DNA from: Candidatus Aerophobus profundus SCGC AAA252-L23
Lineage (GTDB): Bacteria > Aerophobota > Aerophobia > Aerophobales > Aerophobaceae
Length of the DNA stretch: 7,584 nt
Assembly: GCA_000402295.1 (NCBI GenBank)
Contig: AQRW01000098.1
Location: 1 to 7,584, forward strand
Direction: 5' to 3'
The position numbers and the translations under genes were made by a program. The notes below the pieces were generated by a model. The model saw nothing but the letters and a program-made list of their open reading frames with translations. It was not told the origin of the DNA and searched no databases. How positions within the stretch are numbered: position 1 is the stretch's first letter; each line of letters starts with the position of its first letter. Shown here piece after piece: positions 1-5,521 of this stretch.

Positions 1-144
1 ATAGGCTTCAGGACTTTGGTTTCCCGCCACCCTGCTATCCAAGCTACAGGGCTTCTGACTCTTGCCCTGACAGGATTAACTCCTGCTGAATACGCCAGCC
101 TTAACTGGACGCACAACGACAAAATTGGCTCTTCTCTGGGGTAG
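1..144 (+). CDS. 3' end of an unrecognised open frame, cut by the left edge
   Basis: Frame 1 is open from the first base to a TAG at 142-144, giving 47 residues that include the stretch HPAIQATGLLTLALTGLTPA. There is no start codon in view and I do not recognise the family. A reverse-strand frame and part of frame 3 are also open here, so coding is not certain. The stretch is more GC-rich than the DNA that follows, and the switch to AT-rich sequence just after the TAG suggests the edge of a gene or an element remnant. It could also be non-coding repeat DNA. Confidence 0.25.
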   Translation: MGFRTLVSRHPAIQATGLLTLALTGLTPAEYASLNWTHNDKIGSSLG

Positions 145-220
145 TCAAAAAATGAAATGCCTTATTAATCGGGCTCTTTGTTTTTCATTTCTCAAGAAAC
201 CTGAAAATAGTGACGAATAA

Positions 221-240
221 TATCAAGATACATCTTGATA
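221..240. promoter_or_regulatory. Perfect 20-base palindrome, operator-like
   Basis: TATCAAGAT (221-229) and ATCTTGATA (232-240) are exact reverse complements around a 2-base centre, the size expected of a binding site for a dimeric helix-turn-helix repressor. A TATAAT lies at 251-256 and the right arm contains TTGATA (235-240), but the 10-base gap between them is too short for a standard sigma-70 promoter. A second pair, ATGTATA (248-254) and TATACAT (264-270), follows directly. No regulator gene is visible nearby, so the operator role is inferred from symmetry alone. Confidence 0.35.
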
Positions 241-465
241 AAACTATATGTATAATAGTGGCATATACATTAAAAAAACTGGTAAAGTAGTTAAGAGCAA
301 AGTATATTAGAACTATCTTTTAGTAAAGTCAGTATGGAGTGCTATCAAATAGCTCTTCTGAAAAATATTGGTCTGGGGGCATTTAGTAATGAGTAAACTT
401 CCCGAAAATCTTTCGTAGGTGAAGTCAATGTAGTCGCAAAAATAAAATATGATCCTTTATTTATA

Positions 466-497
466 GTAACTTACGTTTTTCCCGGAAGGTAGGTTAC
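466..497. repeat. Inverted repeat, 9-base arms with one G-T pair
   Basis: GTAACTTAC (466-474) pairs with GTAGGTTAC (489-497), with one wobble pair, around a 14-base loop that contains TTTTTCCCGG. It is not followed by a T-run, so it is not a standard terminator. Its function is unknown. Confidence 0.3.
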
Positions 498-527
498 AAA
501 TTAGCCCCCCTTTACTTTACCTTTACA

Positions 528-544
528 AGCTAACCCTGTTAGCT
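528..544. repeat. Perfect inverted repeat AGCTAAC-CCT-GTTAGCT
   Basis: Two exact 7-base arms surround a 3-base centre. It could be a small hairpin or a protein binding site. It contains GTTAGC, but the GTTAGCT heptamer does not fit the integron core GTTRRRY and no attC-like long palindrome surrounds it. Confidence 0.35.
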
Positions 545-592
545 ATTAATGTTGGCAGTCATAATAGGTAATTAAGGCTAATTTATTATATG

Positions 593-606
593 TAACATCG
601 GTGTTA
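593..606. repeat. Short palindrome TAACA-TCGG-TGTTA within AT-rich flanks
   Basis: TAACA (593-597) and TGTTA (602-606) are exact reverse complements. TATTATA (584-590) and TATAATA (605-611) form a partly overlapping outer pair. The TATAAT at 605-610 resembles a -10 box, but no -35 box stands at a workable distance. It may be an operator or a small hairpin; the evidence is symmetry only. Confidence 0.25.
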
Positions 607-649
607 TAATATTGATTGTCGTTTACCTTCATTTTTTACATAACGCACG

Positions 650-677
650 GTTCACCAACATTAAAATATTAGTGAAC
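650..677. repeat. 28-base imperfect palindrome with GTTCAC/GTGAAC ends
   Basis: GTTCAC (650-655) and GTGAAC (672-677) are exact reverse complements. Apart from two C-A mismatches the match continues inward (AA then ATT), giving 11 of 13 paired positions. It lies about 100 bases upstream of the strong promoter at 779, where an upstream regulator could bind. No binding protein can be named from the sequence. Confidence 0.3.
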
Positions 678-778
678 AGTATTTATTGCTGCATTTTCAA
701 AGCCGTAGCCTCAGAGTTACCCTCTTTCGGCTACAGCTTTCAGTCGCCCTATCCTCCAAACTTACCTTCTCACCATTG

Positions 779-808
779 TTGACAAACCAGACTTCCCGGT
801 GATATAAT
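779..808 (+). promoter_or_regulatory. Sigma-70-type promoter of the FGE-like gene
   Basis: A perfect TTGACA (779-784) and a perfect TATAAT (803-808) are separated by 18 bases. The -10 box is preceded by TG at 800-801, forming an extended TGnTATAAT. Transcription should start near 815, about 38 bases before the ATG at 853. This is the best promoter in the window and argues that the downstream secreted protein is well expressed by the housekeeping sigma factor. Confidence 0.85.
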
Positions 809-839
809 GTGAATCAGAGCTGAAGCATAATTCTCTTTG

Positions 840-845
840 AGGAGG
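840..845 (+). promoter_or_regulatory. Ribosome binding site AGGAGG
   Basis: AGGAGG stands 7 bases before the ATG at 853. It is a full match to the anti-Shine-Dalgarno sequence at ideal spacing and fixes the start at 853 rather than at the ATG at 837 in another frame. Confidence 0.85.
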
Positions 846-852
846 AGAACTC

Positions 853-2496
853 ATGAGAAAAGGTCATTTCTTGCTTGTGTTGGCTGTCCTTGTTCTTACC
901 GGTCTCTCAAGTCGGTCCCTGCCAGCCCAAGCAGGGCCAGAGATTTCAATAGGTTTTTTTGGGATTACCCGAGATCAAGTGTATGTTCCAAGGCTGTGGC
1001 TAAAAAGTACAAAAGATGCGGCAAAAACAAAGATAGCTTCCAACCACCGAGTTGAGGTATCCCTTATCCCAGCCCATACCATCTGCCGTTTAGTTATTCA
1101 ACTAAAATCAATAACTGATCAGTACTTCATAGAAGGAAACAACGGAGCTATATTCTTAGCTTTACCCTCTGAGTTAGACGCAAGAGAAGAGCAAAGAAGA
1201 GTTGATTATCTTGACCAAGAGGGATCAGCCATTGAGGAAGCCTCTCTTCCTTACTTTAAAGAGACTATCTTAGAGATACTAAAGAGAATTGCCCCAGGAG
1301 TTGGCACACATAATGTTGCCAAAGTTACCGAAGAGATATTCAAAGCAATTGGGACAGGCAGACTCGAGCCAATAGATACTCAAGGAACCATTTTCACTGA
1401 GAGGCAAGGCTATGATACTCTTCTTGCTTCCTGGGATGCGATATACCAACAGGGAAGATGGATCGAGGGTTATACTCTTCAATTCTCGGTTCCCCTGGGA
1501 CTCAGCATAGATGAAGCAAAAAAGCTCTTAGAAGAAAAAGGACTGGGAATGTTCTTTCATATTGATCTCTCCTGTACTACCAGTAACGTTGCCATAATGT
1601 GCCAGATGATCCCATCTGCCCGAGAAGGCCTGGAATGCATTGGCAAAAACAATCAAGGCTACGAAGAGTACTGCAACCTCAAGGATGGCAGCATCATGGT
1701 GAGGATAACAGCAGGAGAGTTTCAGATGGGCTCTAATGAGGGAGACAATGACGAGAAACCTCTTCACAAGGTTTACCTTGATGCCTATTACATTGACAAG
1801 TATGAAGTCACTAATGAACAGTTCAGGCGCTTCGTTGAGGCAACCGGTTACATCACTGAAGCTGAAAAGAAGGGATGGAGTTGGGCCTGGGAAGAGAAAG
1901 AAAGCCATTGGAATCAGATACAAGGGACCAACTGGAGACACCCTCAGGGCCCGGGCAGCAGTATCTTGGGGAAGATGAATCATCCCGTAGTCCAGGTAAG
2001 CTGGAATGATGCGAAAGCTTATGCTAAATGGACAGGTAAACGTCTTTCTACAGAAGCAGAATGGGAAAAAGCAGCCCGAGGAGGCTTGGTAGGAAAGAAG
2101 TATCCTTGGGGAGATAATCTGCCTGATGGAACTCAGTCCAACTTCGCTGATAAGAACATTCACCTTTCCTGGAGCGATAAACAAGCCGATGATGGTTATA
2201 GATATACCGCCCCCGTAGGAACCTATCCTCCCAACGGCTATGGCCTTTATGATCTGACCGGTAATGTCTGGGAGTGGTGCGATGACTGGTATGAGGAAAA
2301 CTACTACGCTTACAGTCCCCCTAAGAGTCCTCGGGGCTCTAAAGACGGTTCCAGCCGAGTCTTCCGGGGCGGTGGCTGGGACAGCGATCCTGGTTATTTG
2401 CGCTGTGCTCGTCGGTACTCCGACGAGCCGGGTGAAGCAGGCAGTAGTATGGGCCTCCGCTGCACCAGATCCACAGACAGGTCAAGTCAATTTTAA
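853..2496 (+). CDS. Secreted FGE-sulfatase-domain protein (SUMF1/PvdO type, non-catalytic cysteines)
   Basis: The 547-residue protein starts with a classic signal peptide (MRK, then a Leu/Val-rich core, cleavage likely after LPAQA at residue 27), so it is exported. Residues 28 to about 275 form a domain I do not recognise. The FGE-sulfatase domain, a C-type-lectin-like fold, runs from about 278 (DGSIMVRITAGEFQMGS) to about 540, with the family landmarks IDKYEVTNEQFRRFV, HPVVQVSW, KRLSTEAEWEKAARGG, GNVWEWC and RGGGWD. True formylglycine-generating enzymes need two cysteines shortly after RGGS; here this part reads RGGGWDSDPGYLRCARR (505-521) without that pair, so sulfatase activation is unlikely and a binding or other role is more probable. 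The surface loop at 509-532 has a codon pattern like a DGR variable repeat. The gene has its own strong promoter and ribosome binding site. The next open frame downstream is in the same frame, separated only by the TAA at 2494, so this protein may once have been longer. Confidence 0.88.
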   Translation: MRKGHFLLVLAVLVLTGLSSRSLPAQAGPEISIGFFGITRDQVYVPRLWLKSTKDAAKTKIASNHRVEVSLIPAHTICRLVIQLKSITDQYFIEGNNGAIFLALPSELDAREEQRRVDYLDQEGSAIEEASLPYFKETILEILKRIAPGVGTHNVAKVTEEIFKAIGTGRLEPIDTQGTIFTERQGYDTLLASWDAIYQQGRWIEGYTLQFSVPLGLSIDEAKKLLEEKGLGMFFHIDLSCTTSNVAIMCQMIPSAREGLECIGKNNQGYEEYCNLKDGSIMVRITAGEFQMGSNEGDNDEKPLHKVYLDAYYIDKYEVTNEQFRRFVEATGYITEAEKKGWSWAWEEKESHWNQIQGTNWRHPQGPGSSILGKMNHPVVQVSWNDAKAYAKWTGKRLSTEAEWEKAARGGLVGKKYPWGDNLPDGTQSNFADKNIHLSWSDKQADDGYRYTAPVGTYPPNGYGLYDLTGNVWEWCDDWYEENYYAYSPPKSPRGSKDGSSRVFRGGGWDSDPGYLRCARRYSDEPGEAGSSMGLRCTRSTDRSSQF

Positions 2497-3018
2497 AAAC
2501 CCACCATCCCTCCCCCAGCGGAGGATTATCAGTTTGTATTTGCTGACAGTGAAATAAAGACGCTAAGTAATGTGACCTATGGTAGCGCTCAGTACTGGCG
2601 GACCGTGTTCTGGTGGGATACATCAGCTTCTCTTAATCATGAAGCAGCCTTTGAGAAGGTGGCGGTTATTGAATATATTGATTTGGAAGAACTCGATCAT
2701 CCTAGGTTCGAATATCCGGATCAGCCTCAGAGGGCCAAAATTATCTTTAGGAACGGTACTTATACAATCGGAGATTTAGGCCACAATTGGTATGTATGGA
2801 AGGGAATTGACCCTGAATCTGGACAAGAAAAGAAATTTTGGCAAGCTGGTCTTAAGTATGTGGTATTTCCAAAGCCAAACGGTCAGTCTTTGCCTAGTAG
2901 CAAAACCAGACAATCCAAAGGAAATCTAAAACTGGTTATTATCACTCCTCTTACAGCCGTATACTCCCTTGATAGAAAGGATTTGATTGTTACTCTGGAT
3001 GGACCCAACCACATTTGA
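2497..3018 (+). pseudogene. Broken downstream part, first piece: unrecognised domain after an in-frame stop
   Basis: Directly after the TAA of the FGE-like gene the same frame stays open to a TGA at 3016-3018. It begins with a proline-rich linker-like stretch (KPTIPPPAEDYQF), followed by YGSAQYWRTVFWWDTS and a 148-residue section usable from a GTG at 2572. That GTG has no Shine-Dalgarno sequence. The most likely reading is the C-terminal part of a longer ancestral fusion cut off by a nonsense change; a separate gene that lost its start is the alternative. The family is not recognised. Its end, TAVYSLDRKDLIVTLDG, reads as the start of a beta-sandwich domain that continues in another frame from about 3004. 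If translated alone from 2572 it would have no signal peptide. Confidence 0.5.
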
Positions 3019-3181
3019 AGAAACTATTTCTGATGTACCTACAGCCTCTCCCAAAACTGTAGAGTTTAATAATATTCCCCAAGGAACCTATACTGTCACT
3101 GTAACTTACGGAAACAAGCAAATCTCCAAGCAAATTCAGGTGAGTAAAGATACACTTGATTTCCAGATGGTGATGTATTGA
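2987..3181 (+). pseudogene. Broken downstream part, second piece: end of a beta-sandwich domain in frame 2
   Basis: Frame 2 is open to a TGA at 3179-3181 and encodes TFEETISDVPTASPKTVEFN followed by NIPQGTYTVTVTYGNKQISK and QIQVSKDTLDFQMVMY. The GTYTVTVTYG strand pattern resembles PEGA or carboxypeptidase-regulatory-like domains, although I cannot assign it with certainty. It overlaps the preceding piece by 32 bases and has only a TTG (2987) as a start, without a ribosome binding site. Removing one C from CCC at 3004-3006 joins the two pieces smoothly as LIVTLDGPTTFEETISD, so this is very probably the frameshifted end of the same coding region and not an independent gene. Confidence 0.55.
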
Positions 3182-3203
3182 TAAATATCTCTTGCTACAT
3201 TCT

Positions 3204-3227
3204 GGAGTTCCACTTACCGGAAACTCT
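3204..3227. repeat. Hairpin just after the broken gene, inside a wider stem
   Basis: GAGTTCC (3205-3211) pairs with GGAAACTC (3219-3226) with a one-base bulge and a 7-base loop. TATCTC (3186-3191) and GAGATA (3233-3238) form an outer stem, and GTTAAAT (3239-3245) follows it. There is no T-run directly behind the inner hairpin. A further pair, AAAAGTA (3276-3282) and TACTTTT (3293-3299), lies downstream. The region may be a weak transcription-end or mRNA-stabilising structure. Confidence 0.3.
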
Positions 3228-3341
3228 CTTACGAGATAGTTAAATTTTTCGATATCTTTTTGTCCTCTTCTATATAAAAGTAAGACATTCGCTACTTTTC
3301 TTTCAACTAAAATCCTCATTTTATCAGCATCCCAGATGACG

Positions 3342-3368
3342 AAAAGACGAAATCGTGTCGTCTTTTTT
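3342..3368. terminator. Intrinsic terminator, probably bidirectional
   Basis: AAAAGACGA (3342-3350) and TCGTCTTTT (3358-3366) are exact reverse complements around a 7-base loop, and the right arm runs on into a six-T run (3363-3368). The A-run in the left arm gives the opposite strand a matching T-run. On the + strand it would end the transcript coming from the FGE-like gene and its broken extension, about 160 bases after the last stop codon, and insulate the DUF262 gene. Confidence 0.75.
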
Positions 3369-3370
3369 AT

Positions 3371-3515
3371 AAATGTTGCCAAATCTTATGGAAAGAGTAA
3401 TTTAAAACAAAAGAGTGAAGTTTAGAATTTTTGGCCTAGTCCTGCTGTTAAAGAAAGTATATCTGAATCTATTCGAATATAAACAAGTTGTCTGAAATCT
3501 TTGGCAAAAACAAAT
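3371..3515 (+). promoter_or_regulatory. Leader of the DUF262 gene; only weak promoter candidates
   Basis: The 145 bases between terminator and ribosome binding site must hold the promoter if the DUF262 gene is transcribed from its own start. The best -10 candidate is TATAAA at 3478-3483, overlapping the perfect 10-base palindrome TATTCGAATA (3470-3479), but no good -35 box stands 16-18 bases upstream. TTGCCA (3376-3381) with TAATTT (3398-3403) is another weak pair. A palindrome over the -10 box would suit autoregulation, which is an inference only. Confidence 0.2.
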
Positions 3516-3529
3516 AGGAGATGAAGAAA

Positions 3530-5404
3530 ATGGCACCAACTTCAAAATTAATGTCTATACAAGACGTGTTCGGGAACAACATATATCAAATACCTGATTA
3601 CCAACGAGGATATGCATGGGAAGAAATGCAAGTAAAAGACCTGATAGAGGATTTAGAAAATGTTGAAAATGACAAGACCCATTATACAGGGACAATGGTT
3701 GTCGTAAAAAAGGATGAAAAGCTTCAATTTGGAGAAAGATTTGCCACCTATGACGTTATTGATGGACAACAAAGAATAGCGACAATTACGATATTACTCT
3801 ATTGTTTGTATGAGGGATTGAAAAACATAGACGAAAAGATAATAGATGAAGATAAAATAGAAAAATATGGCAAACCTGAAGAAATAGCCCAGAATATTTA
3901 TGATAAATACATTGTTACTGGGAAACTGCAAAGGTTAATCTTAAACGAAGATAGTAATGATTACTTTACAAGCCACATCATAAAAGAGATTGATGTAGCT
4001 GGAATTGACAAAACCGAAAATACGTCACAAGAAAATCTAAAGAACGCGGAATCCATAATAAGAAATTATCTTCCAGGAAAAAGTAATTCCTTGAGTAGTG
4101 AAGAGGCATTTTTCGAATATTTGAGTAACTTGAAGCTAAAAATTACAAATAGTCTGGTTATAAACAAATATGAAGTGGAAAGTGATGCTGAAGCTGGAGT
4201 TATTTTTGAAGTAATGAACGACAGAGGAAAACCATTATCACAAGCAGATAAAATAAAGAACTATCCTATTTATCTTGCCTATAAAATAGAAAATGATGAG
4301 CTTGCCAAAAAGATAAACAATTATTGGGGGACGATATTCAAAAATTTAATGGCTTCAAAGCGTTCAAGCGAAGATGATTTTCTGAGATATCATTGGATAA
4401 CTTATACTAACGAATATAGAGAATATGATGTCCATAGGAGAATCAAAACAAAAATACGACTAAAAGACAAAAGTGGAATGAGGGTTGAGAATGATAAAAT
4501 AGAGAAGGAAATAGAAAACTACATAACTGACCTTAAGGAAGCTTCGGATATATTTTTAGAACTGAATCAACCAGATAACGGAAAGACATTTTCGGATGAA
4601 ACCTATAGGAACTTCCCGCAAATCAATGAGATAAAAGATACCATCAACAAGTTTCATAGGCTTAGAAATATTGCCACTTTTTATCCACTCTTTATAAGTG
4701 CTAGAAGAGTTTTCAAAGGTAAGCCCCAATATTTTTCGGATATCCTGCATTTATCCGAATTATTTACTTTTAGAATTTATATAATTGGGAATAGAAGGTC
4801 AAATACTAAACAGACGACTTTCTATAGACTTGCATTTGACCTCCATGAAGTCAAGCAAGATGCACAAAGCAGAAAAGATGAAAAGTTCAAAGAAATCACA
4901 AATGAAATTAAAGAAGCTATTAGTGGGTATCGTGCAGATGATTATTTTAAGGAAAACTTACAAAACCCACAATTATATAATAATCTCCAAACTCACGAAA
5001 TCAAGTATTTCTTTTTTGAATTGGAGAGATATAAAGCTAAAAAAACAAAAGAAGAAATAGGTATGGATTGGAAAGATATAGAAGAAAAAACCCAAATAGA
5101 ACATATCTGGTCGCAGAAACCCAAAGGCTTTGATAGTTGGTTAGAAGAAGAAAAAGAAAAACACAGTAAGTATGTTCATAAACTTGGTAATTTGACAATA
5201 ACAGGATGGAATCAGACATTATCAAATAAAGACTTTTGGAATGAAGAGGAATTTGGTACTAAGAGACCCATTTACAAAAAATCTATTTTAAGAGTGCAGA
5301 GGGAATTGGCAAAATACGATAAATGGGGCACAGAACAGATAGATGAAAGAGAGGAGGAATTAGTAGAATTTGCGTTAGAAAAATGGAAGTATAACAATGA
5401 CTGA
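3530..5404 (+). CDS. Single-chain DUF262-DUF1524 nuclease, GmrSD-type (type IV restriction-like)
   Basis: Counting from the ATG at 3530 the protein has 624 residues. AGGAG (3516-3520) is 9 bases from this ATG but directly abuts the in-frame ATG at 3521, so 3530 is the better start. The N-terminal DUF262 (GmrSD_N) domain shows YQRGYAW (24-30) and DVIDGQQRIATITILL (DGQQR at 78-82), the ParB/sulfiredoxin-like nucleotide-binding motifs. A long helical middle part follows. The C-terminal DUF1524 (GmrSD_C) HNH-type nuclease domain shows IEHIWSQ (E524, H525) and KLGNLTITGWNQTLSNKDF (H550, N554). In this motif Ser replaces the usual Pro of EHIxPQ. The family includes GmrSD, which cuts glucosylated-hydroxymethylcytosine phage DNA in an NTP-dependent way, and other phage-defence proteins such as SspE and BrxU, so substrate cannot be read from sequence. 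The gene stands alone and is visibly more AT-rich and Lys/Glu/Asn-rich than the FGE-like gene, suggesting transfer. It is followed at once by an attC-like hairpin. Confidence 0.9.
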   Translation: MAPTSKLMSIQDVFGNNIYQIPDYQRGYAWEEMQVKDLIEDLENVENDKTHYTGTMVVVKKDEKLQFGERFATYDVIDGQQRIATITILLYCLYEGLKNIDEKIIDEDKIEKYGKPEEIAQNIYDKYIVTGKLQRLILNEDSNDYFTSHIIKEIDVAGIDKTENTSQENLKNAESIIRNYLPGKSNSLSSEEAFFEYLSNLKLKITNSLVINKYEVESDAEAGVIFEVMNDRGKPLSQADKIKNYPIYLAYKIENDELAKKINNYWGTIFKNLMASKRSSEDDFLRYHWITYTNEYREYDVHRRIKTKIRLKDKSGMRVENDKIEKEIENYITDLKEASDIFLELNQPDNGKTFSDETYRNFPQINEIKDTINKFHRLRNIATFYPLFISARRVFKGKPQYFSDILHLSELFTFRIYIIGNRRSNTKQTTFYRLAFDLHEVKQDAQSRKDEKFKEITNEIKEAISGYRADDYFKENLQNPQLYNNLQTHEIKYFFFELERYKAKKTKEEIGMDWKDIEEKTQIEHIWSQKPKGFDSWLEEEKEKHSKYVHKLGNLTITGWNQTLSNKDFWNEEEFGTKRPIYKKSILRVQRELAKYDKWGTEQIDEREEELVEFALEKWKYNND

Positions 5405-5419
5405 GTTGCCAAAACGATC

Positions 5420-5514
5420 AGATAACACAGCATATACGCTGCGGGCTATCGTCCTTGTCTTTCGGGACACTGCTCCCCTTAGCCGTAACATCGTATGTGC
5501 TGAGAATGTTAGGA
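5420..5514 (+). other. attC-like imperfect palindrome (candidate integron recombination site)
   Basis: TAACA (5423-5427) pairs with TGTTA (5507-5511), CAGCA (5428-5432) with TGCTG (5498-5502), and the stem continues through TATACG (5433-5438) with CGTATG (5492-5497, one wobble). After an internal loop GGCT (5444-5447) pairs with AGCC (5481-5484), and a small TGTC/GACA hairpin (5456-5459, 5466-5469) caps the structure. Four bases (5503-5506) are unpaired on one side only. The right end GTTAGGA (5508-5514) matches the core GTTRRRY except for the last base, and the left end AGATAAC (5420-5426) keeps the AAC of RYYYAAC. Length, imperfect pairing with unpaired bases, and a place 16 bases after one stop and 7 before the next start all suit attC. 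There is no T-run, so it is not a standard terminator. An unrelated recombinase site or mRNA hairpin is the alternative. Confidence 0.5.
5511..5514 (+). promoter_or_regulatory. Ribosome binding site AGGA of the recombinase gene, inside the attC-like end
   Basis: AGGA stands 7 bases before the ATG at 5522, a normal spacing, and supports that start. The same bases are part of the GTTAGGA core at the end of the palindrome. Folding of the palindrome into an mRNA hairpin pairs only the A at 5511, so it should leave most of the site open. Confidence 0.55.
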
Positions 5515-5521
5515 AAAAACT

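Larger units (their letters stand above)
145..838. other. Gene-free stretch of about 700 bases rich in inverted repeats
   Basis: No frame of credible length with a ribosome binding site is present on either strand. The DNA is AT-rich and holds several clean inverted repeats, the best of which are listed separately. Weaker ones are AAATGAAA at 150-157 against TTTCATTT at 183-190, a hairpin that could end the transcript of the left-edge frame, and GTAGCC at 705-710 against GGCTAC at 729-734. The last 60 bases are the promoter and leader of the gene at 853. The stretch may be an old insertion site or a regulatory region; nothing in it identifies a known RNA. Confidence 0.6.

Noticed and set aside
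334..396. Tiny frame MECYQIALLKNIGLGAFSNE
   Set aside because: Only 20 codons, no ribosome binding site, and no family; not enough to call a gene.
1528..2184. Reverse-strand open frame of 218 codons
   Set aside because: It lies entirely opposite the well-supported FGE domain and has no recognisable domain; it is a shadow of that gene.
853..2496. Calling the protein an active formylglycine-generating enzyme
   Set aside because: The two catalytic cysteines expected after the RGG motif are not present in RGGGWDSDPGYLRC; only the fold is shared.
2990..3382. Reverse-strand open frame of 130 codons
   Set aside because: Half of it is antisense to the frame-2 beta-sandwich piece, it crosses the terminator at 3342-3368, it starts with TTG without a ribosome binding site, and the protein resembles no family I know.
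3440..3460. GTTAAAG at 3447-3453 as the front core site of a DUF262 cassette
   Set aside because: The last base is not a pyrimidine and the sequence upstream (TTTAAAAC at 3401-3408) does not form a convincing long palindrome with it.
5420..5514. Reading the palindrome as an intrinsic terminator
   Set aside because: The stem is long and imperfect and is followed by GGAAAAAAC rather than a T-run, so it does not fit a terminator on the + strand.
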